A DNA stretch of 64,000 nucleotides from Brevibacillus choshinensis. Its GTDB lineage: Bacteria > Bacillota > Bacilli > Brevibacillales > Brevibacillaceae. The stretch is from positions 1,828,001 to 1,892,000 of the forward strand of contig NZ_CP069127.1 of NCBI RefSeq assembly GCF_016811915.1. The letters run 5' to 3'. Below, in pieces: positions 27,608-36,664 of this stretch. A program made the position numbers and the translations under genes. The notes beneath the pieces were generated by a model. It was given only the letters and a program-made list of their open reading frames with translations. It ran no database searches and was not told where the DNA came from. Every line of letters starts with the position of its first letter. The stretch's first letter is position 1.

Positions 27608-28456
27608 TTACGATGGGGCACAGACCCATTGATAAGTGGCGTAATCAAAGTAAGAGAGGTCGCCTTGGCTAGGCAGCTTGGCGGAGAGAAAAGAGGAGAT
27701 GTATTGCTTGGTCGCCCCTTGGAAATGCAGTGAGTTGACCTTGAGGAACCCCTCTTTTTCAGTAAATTTGCATAGGAGCTTGCCTTCTTTGAGATATATT
27801 TTTTTCTTCCCGTTCAAGCTTTCGATTTGCGGGCAAGGGGGAGCGAGCGGGCAGCTTAGATTATGATCGAAGAACGAGTCGCCAATGACGCCGTAGGTGC
27901 TGTTTCTGCGCAGAAAATAATTGTGGAAGTGGATGCAGGTGACCATGTCGGAGAGCGGGGCATCTCCAATCTCGCGACAGAAGTCTAGCACCTTTTGCAG
28001 CAGGTGCGGCTCTCTGAAATAAGAAATGAGGTATGCACAATAGCGCTCCATCGTGGGAAGATCGCAAAAAGTTGTCCAAGAATACTCCAAGGTAAAATGC
28101 TTGAATTCAGGCGCGTTGATATCCGTGTGCAGCATCACATCCGAATCGAGATACAGAACGGCCTGCAGCTTGTTTGCCCTCATGAAATCTCGCAAAATGA
28201 ACCAGCGCTGAAAGCAGAACAGATTGTAGACGTAGTCGTTGGGAGAGAGGTGGCGGTAGTGGGTTGAGAAGACCATGGCGCTCTGGTAATAGTCGCTGAT
28301 CAGGTGATGCTCCGTCTCTTCTGGAGCTCGCTTTTTATTTTCAGGGTTCCCGATGAGAATGACGCGTGACTTAGGGTTGCTAGCAATGGCTTGCTGCATG
28401 CAGAATCCGAGGTGCTCTTCATCCGCACGGTGTATGAAAATCACAGGCAGGCCCAT
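27608..28456 (-). CDS. Putative GT-A-type glycosyltransferase, 282 aa (paralogue 2)
   Basis: Same length and motif order as the 15791 product: LPVIFIHRADEEHLGFCM, YNLFCFQRWFILRDFMRANKL, VLYLDSDVMLHTD, and VNSLHFQGA near the end. ATG 28456 follows AAAGGAG at 9 nt and exactly matches the paralogue's start, so the 36 extra upstream codons in frame are not coding. The conserved DSD triad is the probable metal-NDP site. The two paralogues may add related sugars at different positions of the same glycan. Confidence 0.7.
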   Translation of the reverse strand: MGLPVIFIHRADEEHLGFCMQQAIASNPKSRVILIGNPENKKRAPEETEHHLISDYYQSAMVFSTHYRHLSPNDYVYNLFCFQRWFILRDFMRANKLQAVLYLDSDVMLHTDINAPEFKHFTLEYSWTTFCDLPTMERYCAYLISYFREPHLLQKVLDFCREIGDAPLSDMVTCIHFHNYFLRRNSTYGVIGDSFFDHNLSCPLAPPCPQIESLNGKKKIYLKEGKLLCKFTEKEGFLKVNSLHFQGATKQYISSFLSAKLPSQGDLSYFDYATYQWVCAPS

Positions 28457-28509
28457 CCGTTTCAGCTCCTTTGTCGCGAAGAAAATACGCGCTGGCAAAA
28501 ATTCCTTGT

Positions 28510-28518
28510 TAGCATATG
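28510..28518 (-). promoter_or_regulatory. Mother-cell sigma-K/E-like -10 element
   Basis: CATATGCTA on the minus strand, an exact CATANNNTA, 62 nt from ATG 28456. Confidence 0.5.
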
Positions 28519-28640
28519 TACTGAAAAAGAAGAAAGCAACGGCGGCAGCCTTTGTGTTGGACATTTCCTACGGTTGAATCAAAAGAGGTGCCTATTTTTC
28601 TCCCGGAGGTTGGAACGACCAAGCTTTTTTCTTGCTGAAA

Positions 28641-28649
28641 CATAAGCTA
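28641..28649 (+). promoter_or_regulatory. Mother-cell sigma-K/E-like -10 element
   Basis: CATAAGCTA, an exact CATANNNTA, 52 nt upstream of ATG 28693. Confidence 0.5.
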
Positions 28650-28692
28650 TCCGTGAAAGAGTAGGAATTCAACGATAAAGGAGTGAAAAGAG

Positions 28693-29400
28693 ATGGAGTC
28701 CCTGCATTTCTATGAAAAACAAATCTTTTCACAAAACGGGGAAGACGGCATGATTGAAGAGGTGTTTGCCCGCATCCAGACGACGAATAAAATTTTTGTG
28801 GAATTTGGCGTCTCTGACGGGGTGGAATGCATGACTCGCTATCTCTTGGCTCATCACGGTTGGTCAGGCTTGATGATCGAAGCCGACCCGTTTCAATTCC
28901 GGCAGCTTGCGGCGAATTATGCGCAAGCGACGGGACTTTCCCTCCACCATGAACGTGTGACGAGGGAAAACATCGCTGGCATATTCCGGGCCAATCACGT
29001 TCCGGCTGAGTTTGATTTTCTCGCGATCGACATTGACGGGAACGACTATTGGGTATGGCAAGCCCTGGCAGAATGGCAGCCGCGGCTCGTCGTGATCGAA
29101 TACAATGCATCTTTTCCGCCACCTCAAAAAATGGTCGTTGTCTACGATCCGAACTTTTCTTGGGACGGCACGACGCATTTTGGGGCGAGTCTGACTTCTT
29201 TGGCTGGGCTTGGCAAGCAGCTTGGATATGCATTGATCGGGACAGATACACGAGGGGTTAACGCCTTTTTCATTCGCCGCGATTTGCTTCCTGCAAGTCG
29301 ATTCGAGGAAAAAACGCCTGAGCAAGCCTACCATCCACCTGCCTACGGACCGGACGAGGGAGGGCACCCTCGCCGCAGTGGTCCGCATTTGCAAATCTAA
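28693..29400 (+). CDS. FkbM-like methyltransferase
   Basis: 235 residues. It opens FYEKQIFSQNGEDGMIEEVF, then KIFVEFGVSDGVECMTRYL (motif I), GLMIEADPFQFRQL, FDFLAIDIDGNDYWVWQAL and LVVIEYNASFPPP. This is the variant of FkbM-type enzymes often found in surface-polysaccharide loci. ATG 28693 follows AAGGAG. It is convergent with the phosphohexomutase gene, with only 1 nt between the stops and no obvious terminator. Confidence 0.78.
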   Translation: MESLHFYEKQIFSQNGEDGMIEEVFARIQTTNKIFVEFGVSDGVECMTRYLLAHHGWSGLMIEADPFQFRQLAANYAQATGLSLHHERVTRENIAGIFRANHVPAEFDFLAIDIDGNDYWVWQALAEWQPRLVVIEYNASFPPPQKMVVVYDPNFSWDGTTHFGASLTSLAGLGKQLGYALIGTDTRGVNAFFIRRDLLPASRFEEKTPEQAYHPPAYGPDEGGHPRRSGPHLQI

Positions 29401-29401
29401 G

Positions 29402-31138
29402 TCATGAGAGATCGAGATGACGCAGGACGGACTCCGTCAAAAGGGACAGCTTTCGCTCGCTGTCACGCGGAGAATCTCCTTTCACCCCAAAATAAATTTT
29501 GATTTTGGGTTCGGTTCCCGATGGCCGAACGCAAAACCAGGATGCATCGTCCAGAATGTACTTGATCGCATCGGATGAAGGCAGCTTCAGTGGAGTCAGC
29601 GCTTGGCTGCCGACATCGCTGCGCGTCTGCTGCAGGTAATCCTCAATCGCCAGAATCGTTCCAGAGGGGAGCTGTCGGATGGGGTGACTGCGCAGCTCAC
29701 ACAGGATAGACGCCATCTTTTCCATCCCGTCCTTGCCCCGCAGCGTCACGGAATACAAGCTTTCCTGATAATAGCCATAGCGAGTCCAGATGGATTCCAG
29801 CGCGTCGAGCAGGCTTCTGCCGCACTGCTTGTGATAGGCGCACAAATCTGCCAAAAGCAGCGCCGTTTGCACCGCGTCCTTATCACGGACAAAATCACCA
29901 ATCAAAAACCCGAAGCTTTCCTCGTACCCGAATTGGAAGACGTATTCGCCTGTCTGTTCATAGTCCGTCATTTTTTCTCCGATGTATTTGAACCCTGTCA
30001 ACGTATCTTCGGTGGCGATGCCATAATGCGACGCGATCTCCCTGCCCAGCTCGGAGGTCACGATCGTTTTCATGACGATGCCATTGGGGGGGAGCGTACC
30101 TTTCTGCTGTTTTTGGGAGAGCAGGTCGTCGAGCAGAAGTGCCCCCACCTGATTGCCTGTCAGGGCGACATATTCGTTCTGGCTGTTTTTCGCCACGACA
30201 CCGAGTCGGTCACCGTCTGGATCTGTGCCGATGATCACATCCGCGTCATGCTGGGTGGCGTAATGGATGGCGAGAGCAAAGGCAGCGGTTTCTTCAGGAT
30301 TGGGAGAGCTGACGGTCGAAAAGTCGGGATCGGGCAGAGCCTGCTCAGGAACAAGGGTGACTTGAGAGTATCCGAATGTCTCGAGACCTCTTGAGATCGA
30401 CTCCCCCGTCGTTCCATGAAGCGGGGTGAAGACGATTCGTACGTTGTCTTTGGCGTCTTTGCTGAGATCTTGGTGGATGCGCAGCTTTTGCACCTCGTCT
30501 AGGTACGTCCGTAATACGTCATCCCCGATGAGCTGGATCGTTCCCTGCATCTGCAGGCTTTGAAAGTCGGCGGATGGGATCAATAATTCGTCTCCAGCAC
30601 TCTGGATGCAAGCCAGAAGCTTTTCAGCTGATTGAGGAGTGATTTGCCCGCCATCGCTTCCATAGACCTTGTAGCCGTTATACGCGGGGGGATTGTGGCT
30701 CGCGGTGATTACGATGCCGGAGAACGCTCCCAGCCTGCGTACAGCATAGGAGAGCAGCGGAGTGGGCATCAGTCGGTCAAACAAATAGACGCGAATGCCG
30801 TGCCTTCCGAGGACTGCTGCAGTCTCTCGCGCGAATTCAGGTGACTTGTGACGTGAGTCGTACGCAATTGCCACACCTCTTTGCTTGGCGCTGTCTCCGT
30901 GCTCGGATACGTACAGGGCGAGCCCTTCCGTTGCCTTGCGCACCGTATAGAGATTCATCCGGTTCGTGCCTGGTCCCAGTTCTCCGCGCATCCCTCCCGT
31001 GCCGAATTCGATGGTTTTGTAAAAGTGATCCTCCAGAGCCTTTTCATCGAGCAGGAGCGAATCGAGCTGTTGTCGCAGCTCCTCATCCAGGTCAGGACAT
31101 CCCAGCCATCGCGCAAATGCCGTTTTCCAATCGTTCAT
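29402..31138 (-). CDS. pgcA: Phospho-sugar mutase (phosphoglucomutase/phosphomannomutase)
   Basis: 578 residues; interconverts hexose-6-phosphate and hexose-1-phosphate. FGTGGMRGELGPGTNRMN at the N-terminus, the active-site phosphoserine loop TASHNPPAYNGYKVYGSDGGQ, metal-binding loop GTDPDGDRLGV, sugar-specificity loop GYEESFGF and phosphate loop RPSGTEPKIKIY are all present. It would supply glucose-1-phosphate to RfbF and mannose-1-phosphate to ManC. The start is preceded by AAGGAGGGAG. No CATANNNTR element precedes it, so it may be expressed in vegetative cells. Confidence 0.92.
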   Translation of the reverse strand: MNDWKTAFARWLGCPDLDEELRQQLDSLLLDEKALEDHFYKTIEFGTGGMRGELGPGTNRMNLYTVRKATEGLALYVSEHGDSAKQRGVAIAYDSRHKSPEFARETAAVLGRHGIRVYLFDRLMPTPLLSYAVRRLGAFSGIVITASHNPPAYNGYKVYGSDGGQITPQSAEKLLACIQSAGDELLIPSADFQSLQMQGTIQLIGDDVLRTYLDEVQKLRIHQDLSKDAKDNVRIVFTPLHGTTGESISRGLETFGYSQVTLVPEQALPDPDFSTVSSPNPEETAAFALAIHYATQHDADVIIGTDPDGDRLGVVAKNSQNEYVALTGNQVGALLLDDLLSQKQQKGTLPPNGIVMKTIVTSELGREIASHYGIATEDTLTGFKYIGEKMTDYEQTGEYVFQFGYEESFGFLIGDFVRDKDAVQTALLLADLCAYHKQCGRSLLDALESIWTRYGYYQESLYSVTLRGKDGMEKMASILCELRSHPIRQLPSGTILAIEDYLQQTRSDVGSQALTPLKLPSSDAIKYILDDASWFCVRPSGTEPKIKIYFGVKGDSPRDSERKLSLLTESVLRHLDLS

Positions 31139-31325
31139 TTTTCATCTCCCTCCTTAAGCGAAAAGAGTTTCGTCATGTGCCAACCCTTACTGATACCTTA
31201 TTGGCGTCAAACGGGATTCGTGCGAAACCAACGATGCCCGGAAAGTCAGATCGGGGAACCATCTTTCCCACCTGAAAATATAAAGAGGAGAGAATGTATT
31301 TTGATGCCTCAAAGGTGGTGGATAG

Positions 31326-32300
<975 letters not shown>

Positions 32301-32308
32301 GCAAAGAA

Positions 32309-32342
32309 AAACGAGGCTGCACAGAGGCAACCTCGTTTTTTT
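32309..32342. terminator. Intrinsic terminator between gmd and nfo
   Basis: AAACGAGG pairs with CCTCGTTT around a 14-nt loop, then a T run. The A run on the other side makes it usable for the convergent nfo gene. Confidence 0.85.
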
Positions 32343-32346
32343 GTGT

Positions 32347-33465
32347 TTAAAAAGCCGCCTTACCAGCAAACCAAGCGATCATGCGCTTGTTGATGTCTTC
32401 CTCGGAGAGTTCCTCGAACAGTCGAGCTTCCACGATCATGTCATACAGGCGCTCCATCGGTTCGCGGCCATCCGCTTTCTTCGCTTTGGCATCGTTTTTC
32501 AAGAGCTCCCACGTGTGTACCACAAAGTCGCGGCGGTCGACCTCTTGCTTGTGGAAGAAGAACTCCATTCTCTCGACGTGATCGAGGAAATCACTGCCGA
32601 AGCGGTCTTCTGCTTTGCCGCGCAGCAAGGCGATTTCAGCCTCATACATCGGGCGCTCATTGCCTTTTTCCTTGGAGATCCAAGGGGTTTCCAAGATGAG
32701 TGGCAGGTGGCGGAGCTTTTCGTGCTCCACGATGTACTTCATGGCGTCAAAGCCGATGAGGCCTGCCCCTACAGGAGCGTGACGGTCTTTCCCTGCTCCG
32801 CGGAAATTTTTACTGTCGTTCAAGTGGACAACCGCGAGCCGATCCAGTCCAATCACACGGTCAAACTGGTCGAGAACCCCATCGAAATCGTGCACAACAT
32901 CGTAGCCGGCATCATGGATGTGGCAGGTGTCCATGCATACGGTGAGTCGGCGGTTATCTTCTACCTTTTCGATGATAGCGGCCAGCTCCTCAAAAGTGCG
33001 GCCGATTTCGGTCCCTTTGCCTGCCATCGTTTCTAGCGCGATGTTGACATCGGTATCCTTGACGCCGCTGAGGACTTCATTCAGGCCTTCCGCGATGCGC
33101 GCGATTCCGTATTCCGCATCCTTATCCGTATATGCTCCCGGATGGAGTACGATGTTTTTTACACCGAGATAATTCGTGCGGCGGATTTCCTCCTGCAAGA
33201 AGTTTACGGCCAGCTCGTAGGTGTCATCCTTGTACGAACCCAGATTGATGATGTAAGGCGCGTGGACGACGATCTCTTCCATGCCGTGCTTGTCCATTAC
33301 GGCTTTGCCTTCCTCGATGAACTGATCTTCAATGGGTTTGCGCCGCGTGTTTTGCGGGGCTCCTGTATACACCATGAACGTGCTCGAGCCGTAAGCGACA
33401 GCTTCTTCCGCTGCATTCAGCAGTCCTTTGCCAGAGAACGATACGTGCGAACCGATCTTTACCAT
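32347..33465 (-). CDS. nfo: Endonuclease IV (deoxyribonuclease IV) with C-terminal extension
   Basis: Zn-dependent AP endonuclease of base excision repair. The TIM-barrel signature is present: [77 protein letters not shown] and LILETPW. At 372 aa it is longer than typical Nfo (about 280-300): roughly 80 residues follow the usual end, rich in charged helices (residues about 290-372). ATG 33465 starts at the family start, though its GAGG is distant (12 nt). It is divergent from the ada operon, which forms a repair neighbourhood. Confidence 0.92.
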   Translation of the reverse strand: MVKIGSHVSFSGKGLLNAAEEAVAYGSSTFMVYTGAPQNTRRKPIEDQFIEEGKAVMDKHGMEEIVVHAPYIINLGSYKDDTYELAVNFLQEEIRRTNYLGVKNIVLHPGAYTDKDAEYGIARIAEGLNEVLSGVKDTDVNIALETMAGKGTEIGRTFEELAAIIEKVEDNRRLTVCMDTCHIHDAGYDVVHDFDGVLDQFDRVIGLDRLAVVHLNDSKNFRGAGKDRHAPVGAGLIGFDAMKYIVEHEKLRHLPLILETPWISKEKGNERPMYEAEIALLRGKAEDRFGSDFLDHVERMEFFFHKQEVDRRDFVVHTWELLKNDAKAKKADGREPMERLYDMIVEARLFEELSEEDINKRMIAWFAGKAAF

Positions 33466-33494
33466 CCAGCATTCATTCCTCTCTTTTCGGGCAG

Positions 33495-33536
33495 AGCGCA
33501 AAGCTACTAGTGCCTCTTTTCATAAAATAGCGCAAG
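33495..33536. promoter_or_regulatory. Candidate Ada-box direct repeats
   Basis: AGCGCAAA (33495-33502) and AGCGCAAG (33529-33536), 34 bp apart, in the nfo-adaA intergenic region. They resemble the GCGCAA core of Enterobacterial Ada boxes. Confidence 0.35.
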
Positions 33537-33665
33537 ATGCCCAATTCGTCCATCCGGAAGGTATGTGCAGACGTGCGCAGCTGACTTCACTATCTTGCTT
33601 ATCTATTCGAAAATGCGTACAGAACCCCTTCCTAGCGGGTATACTGACGTTGGAGGTGAAGGGAA

Positions 33666-34310
33666 ATGGAAACAGCAGGGACCAATCTGGAACAGCTGAC
33701 GGATGAAAAATGGCAGGCCATTGTCGGCAACGACGCCACCTTTGATGGAAGCTTCTTCTACGCAGTGAAGACGACGCGCATTTTTTGCCGGCCATCCTGC
33801 AAGTCCAAACCGCCGAACAAAGAAAATGTACGCATCTTTGAAAATGCGCAGCAAGCCCTGTCCGCCAAATTCCGCCCCTGCAAACGGTGCAAGCCGACGG
33901 GTCAGCGTTTGCCCGACAGGGAGTGGGTGGAGCAAATCACGCAGTACATCGATGAGCATTTCCAGGAGAAGCTGACCCTGGAAAGCCTGGCGGAGGAGTG
34001 CCATGGCAGTCCATACCATTTGCATCGCACCTTCAAACGGATTCAAGGCATCACGGTGGTAGAGTACGTGCAGCAGACGCGAATCCAGGCTGCCAAAGAA
34101 ATGCTATTGGATACCGATCGCTCGATTGCGAAGATCGCCTCGGCGGTAGGAATGCAAAACACGCCATACTTCATGACCCTATTCAAAAAACTGACAGGGC
34201 GTACACCTACAGAGTATCGCCAAATTCACCATAAACAACCGTCGTTGGAGGGATTTATTCATGAAAACGGAAAAGAAACCGGAAGTGTACTGGACATTGC
34301 TGAACCATGA
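33666..34310 (+). CDS. adaA: Methylphosphotriester-DNA methyltransferase / AraC-type activator (AdaA-like)
   Basis: 214 residues. The N-terminal Ada metal domain has its four Zn cysteines at C41, C45 (FCRPSC) and C72, C75 (CKRC), of which C41 is the expected methyl acceptor. A C-terminal AraC-family double helix-turn-helix follows (about 85-190: LTLESLAEECHGSPYHLHRTFKR and IAKIASAVGMQNTPYFMTLFKK). Methylation turns such proteins into activators of alkylation-repair genes. The gene starts behind GGAGGTGAAGGG and overlaps ogt by 50 nt. Confidence 0.9.
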   Translation: METAGTNLEQLTDEKWQAIVGNDATFDGSFFYAVKTTRIFCRPSCKSKPPNKENVRIFENAQQALSAKFRPCKRCKPTGQRLPDREWVEQITQYIDEHFQEKLTLESLAEECHGSPYHLHRTFKRIQGITVVEYVQQTRIQAAKEMLLDTDRSIAKIASAVGMQNTPYFMTLFKKLTGRTPTEYRQIHHKQPSLEGFIHENGKETGSVLDIAEP

Positions 34311-34809
34311 AGGCTGGAGTCTTTATCTGGCAGCCACCGAGCAAGGCTTGTGCTTCGTTGGATCACAGGATCAGCCGTGGGAAGAATTGTCCGAGTGGGC
34401 GAGCCAGCGTATGCCGGGCAGCAGTCTTATTCAGGATGATGCGAGATTGCAGCCGTATGTCACGGAACTGATCGCGTACTTCGACGGGGCGAAAGATCGC
34501 TTTTCGATTCCTCTCGATGTTCGCGGCACACCCTTTCAGCTCGCGGTCTGGGATGCTCTTTGCCAGATTCCGCTTGGGCAGACGCGGACGTACTCGGATA
34601 TCGCCGAGCAGATTCAAAAGCCGGCTGCGGTCCGCGCGGTAGGAGCTGCGATTGGAGCTAATCCTGTATTGATTGCCGTTCCTTGTCACCGGGTGATTGG
34701 AAAAAATGGGGCATTGACTGGCTATCGAGGCGGGATGGAAATGAAAGAAGTACTTCTATCGCACGAGGGCGTCGAGTCCCCAGCCGGGAGGAGAGCGCTG
34801 CGTGCCTGA
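34261..34809 (+). CDS. ogt: Methylated-DNA--protein-cysteine S-methyltransferase
   Basis: 182-residue O6-alkylguanine-DNA alkyltransferase (AdaB/Ogt). The suicide acceptor Cys142 lies in IAVPCHRVIGKNGALTGYRGG; the preceding HTH is TYSDIAEQIQKPAAVRAVGAAIGANP. The GGAGG just before ATG 34261 decides the start and gives a 50-nt overlap with adaA. It is the direct-repair partner of AdaA in the adaptive response, and the next gene also overlaps it. Confidence 0.93.
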   Translation: MKTEKKPEVYWTLLNHEGWSLYLAATEQGLCFVGSQDQPWEELSEWASQRMPGSSLIQDDARLQPYVTELIAYFDGAKDRFSIPLDVRGTPFQLAVWDALCQIPLGQTRTYSDIAEQIQKPAAVRAVGAAIGANPVLIAVPCHRVIGKNGALTGYRGGMEMKEVLLSHEGVESPAGRRALRA

Positions 34810-35515
34810 GCAAATGAAACAACGGATTGCAGACCTCGCATGGGAGAGCTTGCAGCAATCGCTGGACGAACAAGGTTATGCCGTGCTGCCGCCCTTGCTC
34901 ACCGAAACGGAATGCCAGAGAATGATAGAGACGTACGAACAGCCCTCGCATTTTCGCAGCACGATTGATATGGCTCGTTATCGCTTTGGCATCGGCGAGT
35001 ATAAATACTATCAGTCTCCATTGCCAGATCTGGTGCAGGAGCTGCGCGAAGGATTCTACCCGGAGCTGGCCAAAGCGGCGAATCGCTGGCTAACGCAGCT
35101 CGGACGTGAGGCAATCTACCCTGCTGCTCTGCCTGAATTTCTCGATCATTGCCACCAGGCGGGACAATCGCGTCCGACTCCGCTGATCTTGAAGTACGGA
35201 GCGGGCGGCTACAATTGCCTGCATCAGGATTTGTACGGCGATGTATTCTTTCCCTTTCAGGTCGTTTTCGTGTTGAATCAAAAAGAGCGGGATTACACGG
35301 GAGGCGAATTTTTACTGGTCGAACAGAGACCCCGTGCCCAAAGCAGAGGCCATGCCGTATCGCTCGAACAGGGGGCGGGGCTGATTTTTCCGACCCAGCA
35401 CAGACCGGTGGCAGGGTCGCGCGGTTTTTACAGGACGACGCTTCGCCATGGCGTCAGTACGATCACGTCGGGGACAAGGCATAGCCTGGGGATTATTTTT
35501 CACGACGCCAAATAG
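34802..35515 (+). CDS. 2-oxoglutarate/Fe(II)-dependent oxygenase
   Basis: 237 residues. The double-stranded beta-helix ligand set is visible: H141 and D143 in NCLHQDLYGD, H216 in TLRHGVS and the 2OG-binding Arg226 in GTRHSLGIIF. Such genes next to ada/ogt are thought to act as AlkB-like demethylases, although the sequence is not AlkB proper (no obvious NxD-type nucleotide lid). GTG 34802 follows GGGAGGAG and overlaps the ogt stop by 8 nt, so it is the third gene of the adaptive-response operon. Confidence 0.85.
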   Translation: MPEQMKQRIADLAWESLQQSLDEQGYAVLPPLLTETECQRMIETYEQPSHFRSTIDMARYRFGIGEYKYYQSPLPDLVQELREGFYPELAKAANRWLTQLGREAIYPAALPEFLDHCHQAGQSRPTPLILKYGAGGYNCLHQDLYGDVFFPFQVVFVLNQKERDYTGGEFLLVEQRPRAQSRGHAVSLEQGAGLIFPTQHRPVAGSRGFYRTTLRHGVSTITSGTRHSLGIIFHDAK

Positions 35516-35551
35516 ATATGCTTTTCTCGCGTATGAAAGGAACGGTATGAC

Positions 35552-36370
35552 ATGAACGTGGAGATTGGGGAAAAGTACCCGAAGACGCTTTTGAACAAAG
35601 GAACCGGTTTTCTTGCCGACTACAGCCATTCATTGAATCCTTATACCGGCTGTTCCTTTGGCTGCTCGTACTGCTATGTCCGTCAGATGCCCGTTTCGCT
35701 TTTTCGATCGCAGGAGTGGGGCACATGGGTGGATATCAAGAAAGAAGCAGCGAATCTTCTGCGCAAAGAACTGTCCAGAGCCAAAGCCAAGGGGAAAGTC
35801 ACCATTTTCATGTCTTCGAGCACGGACCCGTACCAGCCTGTCGAATTCAAGGAACAAGTCACCAGGGCGCTGCTTGAGGTGATGGTTGAGGATCCGCCTG
35901 ATTTCTTGTTCGTGCAGACGCGAAGCCCCCTCGTCACACGCGATATCGATTGGCTGCAGCGACTGGGGGAGCGGGTCCGGGTCAGCATGACCGTAGAAAC
36001 GGACCTAGAGGACATTCGCAGAGCCTTCTCGCCCATGGCTCCGCCAATCCAGGCTAGGCTAAAGGCACTCGAGCAGCTAAAAGAAGCAGGCGTTCCTGCG
36101 CAAGCGACGATAGCCCCGCTGCTGCCGAGCAGTGAGGCGTTTCCGCGATTGCTGGCACCGCTCGTCGATCGCGTCTGTGTGGACGATTACTTCATGGGAG
36201 ATGGCAGCGGAGGAAAAAGGACGCGGAGCCTTGGTATCTCCAAACGATACGAGGAGCTGGGGCTGCAGGAATGGTACCATCCAGAGGCGTACAAAATCGT
36301 CTTGGAACGGATGAGGCGTATTTTCTCCGACGATCAGCTCTATGTGAGTCAAAATGGATTTGCTCCCTAA
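35552..36370 (+). CDS. Radical SAM protein, spore photoproduct lyase-like (SplB/Rv2578c type)
   Basis: 272 residues. The radical-SAM cluster motif is C-x3-C-x2-C in NPYTGCSFGCSYCYVRQMP, typical of the SPL-related Rv2578c family, followed by FMSSSTDPYQPVE and VSMTVETDLEDIRRAF. It should bind [4Fe-4S] and SAM. True SplB proteins are longer (about 340 aa) and carry a conserved acceptor Cys after the barrel, which I do not see, so photoproduct repair is unproven. It lies 36 nt after the oxygenase gene and probably shares its transcript. Confidence 0.8.
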   Translation: MNVEIGEKYPKTLLNKGTGFLADYSHSLNPYTGCSFGCSYCYVRQMPVSLFRSQEWGTWVDIKKEAANLLRKELSRAKAKGKVTIFMSSSTDPYQPVEFKEQVTRALLEVMVEDPPDFLFVQTRSPLVTRDIDWLQRLGERVRVSMTVETDLEDIRRAFSPMAPPIQARLKALEQLKEAGVPAQATIAPLLPSSEAFPRLLAPLVDRVCVDDYFMGDGSGGKRTRSLGISKRYEELGLQEWYHPEAYKIVLERMRRIFSDDQLYVSQNGFAP

Positions 36371-36402
36371 CGCATGCAAAGCAAATATGAGCCATTAACG
36401 CG

Positions 36403-36446
36403 ACACCCTATTTCCTGAAAGATCGGGAAAGACGGGTGTTTTTTTG
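36403..36446 (+). terminator. Intrinsic terminator of the repair operon
   Basis: ACACCC (36403-36408) pairs with GGGTGT (36434-36439); an inner TTCC/GGAA stem extends it; then seven T. Confidence 0.75.
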
Positions 36447-36484
36447 TTCAGTGATGGAAATGTCACCCTGTTGGCGAAAGATAC

Positions 36485-36516
36485 GAACCTATTTTTGCAA
36501 ATAGGGGAACCTATTT
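36485..36516 (+). promoter_or_regulatory. Candidate enhancer site for the sigma-54 activator
   Basis: A perfect palindrome CCTATTT-TTGC-AAATAGG (36488-36505) sits about 100 bp upstream of the -24 element. The 10-mer GAACCTATTT occurs twice, at 36485 and 36507, 22 bp (two helical turns) apart. Confidence 0.5.
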
Positions 36517-36597
36517 CGGTTCTGGTGATAGAAACAGGCTGTCTCGGCTTATTGGAAAGAGTGGAACGATTGGCAGTTTGCGATCATGTTCCGACTT

Positions 36598-36613
36598 TGG
36601 CACGCGACTTGCT
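36598..36613 (+). promoter_or_regulatory. Sigma-54 (-24/-12) promoter
   Basis: TGGCAC-N5-TTGCT, the exact SigL/RpoN consensus with GG (36599-36600) and GC (36611-36612) ten bases apart. It is 51 nt upstream of the asparaginase start. A sigma-54 activator gene lies 2.9 kb downstream in the same gene set. Confidence 0.85.
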
Positions 36614-36664
36614 TAGTGGGAAAAGTACAAACATTCAAACTATCGCAGTCAAAGGAGACTTGTT

